DNA from: Candidatus Pacearchaeota archaeon
Lineage (GTDB): Archaea > Nanobdellota > Nanobdellia > Pacearchaeales > GW2011-AR1
Length of the DNA stretch: 8,736 nucleotides
NCBI GenBank assembly: GCA_002688165.1
Contig: NZCB01000020.1
Span: 1 to 8,736, forward strand
Direction: 5' to 3'
The notes beneath the pieces were generated by a model that saw only the letters and a list, made by a program, of their open reading frames with translations, ran no database searches and was not told the DNA's origin. A program made the translations under genes and the position numbers. Within the stretch, counting starts at the first letter, position 1, and each line of letters opens with the position of its first letter. Of the stretch, positions 5,408 to 8,736 are shown one piece after another.

Positions 5408-7456
5408 TTATTCTGTATTGCTAATCCCTGTTTCCTTTTTAATTCTAATTATATTATCTACGAAATCTTCCATCTTTTGTTCATGTGAAACTAAAATTAA
5501 TTGCTCAGTATTCAATTGTTCTAAAACTTCTCGCATCTTTTCTAATTGCTGTGTAGAAAAACCGTCAGTGGGTTCATCTAATATAACTAGATTATTTGTT
5601 TTAATATTGCTTAATATACTATTAATAACTTGATTTAAGGATAGCCTATATGCTAAGGCGATAGCAGTTCTTTCTCCTCCAGATAGGAATTGGTAGTCAA
5701 GTTCAAATCCATTTTGTTCTATGATGGGCGAAAAATCATCTTCTAATCTTGCTGTAAGATTTTCAGAGACCAAATTAGAAAACCATCTTGAAAATAGGTT
5801 AGAAAATTCATGTTTTAATGTGCTCATTACTTGTTTTTCAGTGAATAAAACGATTTCTAAAAATCTTCCAGAAATCCAATTTTCTAATCCTTTCAATTTA
5901 TCAGTATCATTTTTCATATTTTCTTTCTTTTCAATTCTTTCTTTAAGTTCTTTTATTTGCTCTTCTAAAAATTCAATTTCTTTACTAATTTCAGCTTTTC
6001 TTATAGAGGCTTTATTTTCCCTATCTTTAGCTTCCTTAAGATCGTTAGTTCTTTCATTAAAAATAATGTCATATTTATCATAACTTTTGATTTCTTTATT
6101 TAATCTAAGTATTTGTTGTTGTAACATTAATACGTCCTCATTTAATCCAACTATTTGTTTTTGAATTTCTTCCATTCTACTCTCTTTTTCCTTGAAACTA
6201 TCTATCTTAATTTTTAATAAGTCCATTTCTTTGTTTTGCTTTTCAAACTTTTCAATTAAATTTTTAACTACATTGATTTTTTCAATCAAATCATTTTTTC
6301 TTTTATCATAACCATAAATATTATTATCAACAATATCTATTTCTTTTTTAGCATTGTTTAACATGTCATCCTTATAATTTAGAGATACTTGTTGTAAGCA
6401 AGTGGGACATTTATCTAATCCTGAGATTTGTTTAATTAGACTATTCGCTTCAGCCTTTTTGTTATCAAGAGCTTTTATCTTGCTTATAATCTCAATATAC
6501 TCATTATGTAGTTCTTCATGTTTATTTTTTTGTACAATTATTCTTTGTTTTACTGAGTTGTATTCATCATCACTAAATTTTAATTTTTCAACCTCTTCAA
6601 TTTGTTCTTTTAGTTTTTGAGTATCTAGGTTATATCTTGATATTTGATTTTTCTTTTCATTTATTAACATATTATTTTTTTCTTTATCTAATTCAAACTT
6701 TTGCTTTTCATCAATTTTTTCTTTAATTTCTTTTAAATTTTTTTCTTTTAATTCTCTGTCTCTAAATTTATTGATATAATCTTCTTCACTTTCTATCTTG
6801 CTCTCTTTAGATTCTATTAAATTTGTATTTTTCCCAGTTAATCTTTCTTTTAGTTCCTCCAAATCCGTATATAGTGCCTGATTTATCTTAATTCTTTCGC
6901 GTAATTTACTATTTAATATGCTAGCATTTTCTTGTATTCTTTTGTATTTATCAATTCCAAATACATGCCTTAAGGTATTCAACCTAATATCTTTACTTTC
7001 CATAATAATCTGCTTCATTTCTTCTTGAGGGGTATAAACAGTAAATTTATACAGCAAATTAGTCTTTTTAGCAAACTCTTTTGGATAATTTAGTAAGTCT
7101 AATATTTTGGCTTTTACTTCACTAACACTCTCTTCAAATTTTTCATTATCTATTGTAATAGAAACATAGTCTTGATTGATAGAATGTTTTTTTCTTTTTA
7201 AGGTCCTTTCAACAATTATTTCTTTTTTTTCAACTTCAAATTCTAAGATAACTTTTGCAGTATCTGCACCATTTCTCAGAAGGCTATTTCCTTTTTGAGA
7301 GGGTTGTAATCCAAATAATGCAAATTCAATAGCTAGTAAGATTGTTGTTTTTCCACTTCCAATATCTCCAGATAATAATGTGCTTCCTTTTGGAAATTGG
7401 ATAGTTTGATTTTCATAACTTCTAAGATTTTCTATAACCAGTTTTTTTAATAACAT
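5408..7456 (-). CDS. rad50: Rad50-like zinc-hook ABC ATPase (DNA double-strand break repair), short coiled-coil form
   Basis: Rad50 pairs with the nuclease Mre11 to sense, tether and process DNA ends. In archaea it usually works with HerA and NurA in resection. The 682 residues show the full architecture. The Walker A segment is GDIGSGKTT (30-38), the Q-loop glutamine is Q144 in YTPQEEM, and a first coiled-coil arm covers about 160-345. The zinc hook is C350-P-T-C353, almost exactly at the midpoint. A second arm covers about 360-540, and then come the ABC signature LSGGER (591-596), Walker B NLVILDEPT with D627 and E628, D-loop DGFS and switch histidine H658 in VSHE. All ATPase residues look intact. 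The protein is clearly shorter than the roughly 880-residue Pyrococcus protein, and the loss is in the arms. The start MLLKKLVIENLRSYEN aligns with the family N-terminus. No mre11 lies beside it in the window. A divergent SbcC/SMC-like ATPase is the alternative, but the CxxC hook favours Rad50. Confidence 0.93.
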   Translation of the reverse strand: MLLKKLVIENLRSYENQTIQFPKGSTLLSGDIGSGKTTILLAIEFALFGLQPSQKGNSLLRNGADTAKVILEFEVEKKEIIVERTLKRKKHSINQDYVSITIDNEKFEESVSEVKAKILDLLNYPKEFAKKTNLLYKFTVYTPQEEMKQIIMESKDIRLNTLRHVFGIDKYKRIQENASILNSKLRERIKINQALYTDLEELKERLTGKNTNLIESKESKIESEEDYINKFRDRELKEKNLKEIKEKIDEKQKFELDKEKNNMLINEKKNQISRYNLDTQKLKEQIEEVEKLKFSDDEYNSVKQRIIVQKNKHEELHNEYIEIISKIKALDNKKAEANSLIKQISGLDKCPTCLQQVSLNYKDDMLNNAKKEIDIVDNNIYGYDKRKNDLIEKINVVKNLIEKFEKQNKEMDLLKIKIDSFKEKESRMEEIQKQIVGLNEDVLMLQQQILRLNKEIKSYDKYDIIFNERTNDLKEAKDRENKASIRKAEISKEIEFLEEQIKELKERIEKKENMKNDTDKLKGLENWISGRFLEIVLFTEKQVMSTLKHEFSNLFSRWFSNLVSENLTARLEDDFSPIIEQNGFELDYQFLSGGERTAIALAYRLSLNQVINSILSNIKTNNLVILDEPTDGFSTQQLEKMREVLEQLNTEQLILVSHEQKMEDFVDNIIRIKKETGISNTE

Positions 7457-7500
7457 TCTTTATATATTATAAATAATAAATTTCTTTTTAAGAATAATTG

Positions 7501-7517
7501 TGATGGAAAATCCATCA
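7501..7517. repeat. Inverted repeat (hairpin or operator) upstream of rad50
   Basis: TGATGGA-aaa-TCCATCA is a perfect 7-bp inverted repeat with a 3-base spacer. It lies 45-61 bases upstream of the rad50 ATG and just beyond the U-tracts that follow the surface-protein gene. It is the least AT-rich of the window's palindromes, so the least likely to be chance. It could be an operator for rad50 or a 3'-end hairpin of read-through transcripts. No convincing TATA box at normal spacing is visible for rad50, only the AT-rich stretch 7460-7480. Confidence 0.5.
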
Positions 7518-7520
7518 ATT

Positions 7521-7554
7521 AAAAGAAAAAAGGAGAAAAATAAAAAAATAAAAA
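7521..7554 (-). terminator. Multi-tract oligo-U terminator of the surface-protein gene
   Basis: Read on the minus strand, starting 22 bases after the stop codon of the surface-protein gene, there are five T-runs in a row: T5 (7550-7554), T7 (7542-7548), T5 (7536-7540), T6 (7526-7531) and T4 (7521-7524). Repeated U-tracts without a stable preceding hairpin are the known archaeal intrinsic/FttA-assisted termination signal. This is the strongest such signal in the window, which suits a highly expressed gene that should not run on into rad50. Confidence 0.75.
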
Positions 7555-7575
7555 TTAAGGATTCAACCCACTAAA

Positions 7576-8736
7576 TTAATAGTAGTTTGTTTCTCCGAAT
7601 TCTTCAGTTTCTGCAGGTCTCTTTGATAGTAAAACTATCAATACAATAAGTAATACTGCGAAGATGATTACTAGAACAACTGTAAGAACAACCGTATTGT
7701 TTGTTCCCATAGCATTTCCAGTAATACCTACTTTTGAAGGCTCTTCAACGCTTACGCTGAAACTAACTTGTTTTGCAACACCAGTATCAGTATTCGCATT
7801 AACAGTTACTATATATGTACCTTCATCAGCATTCTCAGTAGCTCTTACTTTAACCTTTACAGTTCTACTTGAGTCAGCACCAACTGCTACAACAGGATCT
7901 GATATTTCTACAAGAACGCCTTTTGTTTCCTCAGGCATAATATTGTAAACAATCATTCTGTTGCTTGGATTAACTAGAACAAGATCAAAAGTTGATTCTT
8001 GTCCTGGGCTAATTGTTTTTGAAGTACTAGATGGTAAAACTCCACCTTGAACATCTTCAATAACAACTCTTCCAAGCGCAGTAATGCTAGCATCGTAGTT
8101 GTATGCTTCCACTTCTATCTCATAATTACCTGGAGCGGCATTATTAGGTATAGTCAAGTAAACTCTCTTAACTACTGCGTCATTGATGTTATCATCAAGT
8201 CCGTCAATAGTTGGTGCTAAGTCACCAGCATAAACCTTTCTTGAAACTCCTAAACCTGGGATAGAGGCTTTAACATATACGTTGTCAAGTCTGTCATATC
8301 CGTTGTTTTCAACAACAACGTCAACAGCTACACTGTTACCAGCTACAACAACATCAGATAAATCAATACTTAAAAGATTTAAGCTATGAAGATCTCTTTG
8401 GATCTTTAGAGGGTAAGATAATTCCTGCGAAGGTTCACCCTTAGCAGTAAATCTAACCAAAAGCTCTAGTTCCTCAGAAGTCAAGTCATCAAAGTCTTCA
8501 GTTGAGGGCATCTTAAGTGAAAATCTTTTCACGTAAGTGTTTCCTTCAACTATAACAAATCTTGAAGTTTCATCTTCAATATCGTTTTTGAAACCTTCGA
8601 TATAAACTTTAAGTTTTACATCTTCCAAAGCACCATTTGGTAATGAGCTTGGAGCAGTAAATCTAACTTCAACAGGAACAGTCTCTGATGCGTCAACGCC
8701 AACAGCGTTTGCTACATTGCTAAACTCGATACCATT
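7576..8736 (-). CDS. Putative S-layer/cell-surface protein with Ig-like domains and C-terminal membrane anchor (N-terminus beyond the window)
   Basis: The frame is open from the right edge, so the 386 visible residues are the C-terminal part of a longer protein. A TTG at 8626-8628 (Leu37, visible numbering) could be miscalled as a start, but the 36 residues before it continue the same beta-strand pattern. The protein is made of beta-sandwich (Ig-like, CARDB/NEW3-type) repeats. One spans about 118-230, with VDVVVENNGYDRLDNVYVKASIPG and GNYEIEVEAYN. Another spans about 235-332, with STFDLVLVNPSNR and DEGTYIVTVNA. A linker with an N-N-T sequon (346-348) leads to one strongly hydrophobic helix (about 349-371) and a 15-residue tail ending EEFGETNYY. 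It is therefore predicted to be exported and anchored by its C-terminus, with the signal peptide off the window. The ending resembles proteins I recall as putative S-layer proteins in DPANN genomes. Less extreme AT bias than its neighbours and a strong terminator fit high expression. The exact function is not proven. Confidence 0.7.
   Translation of the reverse strand, partial: NGIEFSNVANAVGVDASETVPVEVRFTAPSSLPNGALEDVKLKVYIEGFKNDIEDETSRFVIVEGNTYVKRFSLKMPSTEDFDDLTSEELELLVRFTAKGEPSQELSYPLKIQRDLHSLNLLSIDLSDVVVAGNSVAVDVVVENNGYDRLDNVYVKASIPGLGVSRKVYAGDLAPTIDGLDDNINDAVVKRVYLTIPNNAAPGNYEIEVEAYNYDASITALGRVVIEDVQGGVLPSSTSKTISPGQESTFDLVLVNPSNRMIVYNIMPEETKGVLVEISDPVVAVGADSSRTVKVKVRATENADEGTYIVTVNANTDTGVAKQVSFSVSVEEPSKVGITGNAMGTNNTVVLTVVLVIIFAVLLIVLIVLLSKRPAETEEFGETNYY

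Noticed and set aside
5721..6083. Plus-strand 120-residue open frame inside rad50
   Set aside because: It is antisense to a well-conserved coiled-coil/ATPase coding region, rich in Ser/Phe/Leu as expected from the reverse of Lys/Glu-rich codons, and has no recognisable domain or promoter.
887..7456. A new defence or mobile system made of Rad50-like ATPase, proteases and a regulator
   Set aside because: Each gene is a recognisable housekeeping archaeal family member with intact motifs, the psmB-aCPSF1 order is known elsewhere, and no integrase, transposase, terminal repeats or toxin-like gene is present.
7457..7575. A small RNA or hidden small gene in the longest gene-free gap
   Set aside because: The gap is explained by U-tracts, one short palindrome and the rad50 upstream region. 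No conserved RNA fold or start codon with a usable frame was seen.
7664..7948. Plus-strand 94-residue Thr/Val-rich open frame inside the surface-protein gene
   Set aside because: It is a mirror of a beta-strand-rich coding region, and its composition follows from the opposite strand.

Overview
The window looks like a piece of an AT-rich archaeal genome. The evidence is the gene set: an archaeal class I CCA-adding enzyme, a TrmB-family regulator, an archaeal presenilin/SPP-type protease, the KH/beta-CASP termination nuclease aCPSF1 (FttA), a 20S proteasome beta subunit and a zinc-hook Rad50. TATA-box promoters with very short leaders support this. The strong A+T bias, short Rad50, compact spacing and the surface protein with a C-terminal anchor and a short acidic tail ending EEFGETNYY make me favour a DPANN lineage of the Woesearchaeota/Pacearchaeota kind. 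That lineage call is inference; no rRNA is present.

Layout: the left end holds the C-terminal part of the CCA-adding enzyme on the plus strand, cut by the window edge. It meets, stop codon against stop codon with no gap, a run of six minus-strand genes that continues to the right edge. In their direction of transcription (right to left) these are: a partial surface/S-layer-like protein with a C-terminal membrane anchor; a strong oligo-U terminator region; rad50; psmB; fttA (aCPSF1); a nine-TM aspartyl intramembrane protease; and a TrmB-family regulator. Every gap between genes is under 120 bases. No tRNA, rRNA, CRISPR array, insertion sequence or phage gene was seen.

How the genes fit together: psmB next to aCPSF1 is a gene order I recall from methanogens (M. 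jannaschii MJ1237/MJ1236, M. thermautotrophicus MTH1202/MTH1203), so this is probably an old archaeal neighbourhood. The window combines soluble proteolysis (proteasome), membrane proteolysis (presenilin-like protease), RNA 3'-end work (aCPSF1 and CCA addition) and DNA break repair (Rad50). Two genes, the regulator and the membrane protease, have nearly identical TATA boxes 28-29 bases from their start codons, which suggests separate transcription rather than one long operon. Short perfect palindromes lie in the upstream regions of the protease, psmB and rad50. U-rich tracts of the kind FttA acts on follow the surface-protein gene and lie between other genes.

I see no convincing new defence or mobile system. 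The points most worth a second look are the altered beta-CASP motif B in aCPSF1, Rad50 without an adjacent Mre11, the PAL-motif variant in the presenilin-like protease, and the small palindromes upstream of the genes. Two genes are longer than an ATG or alternative-start call would suggest because they run off the window edges.
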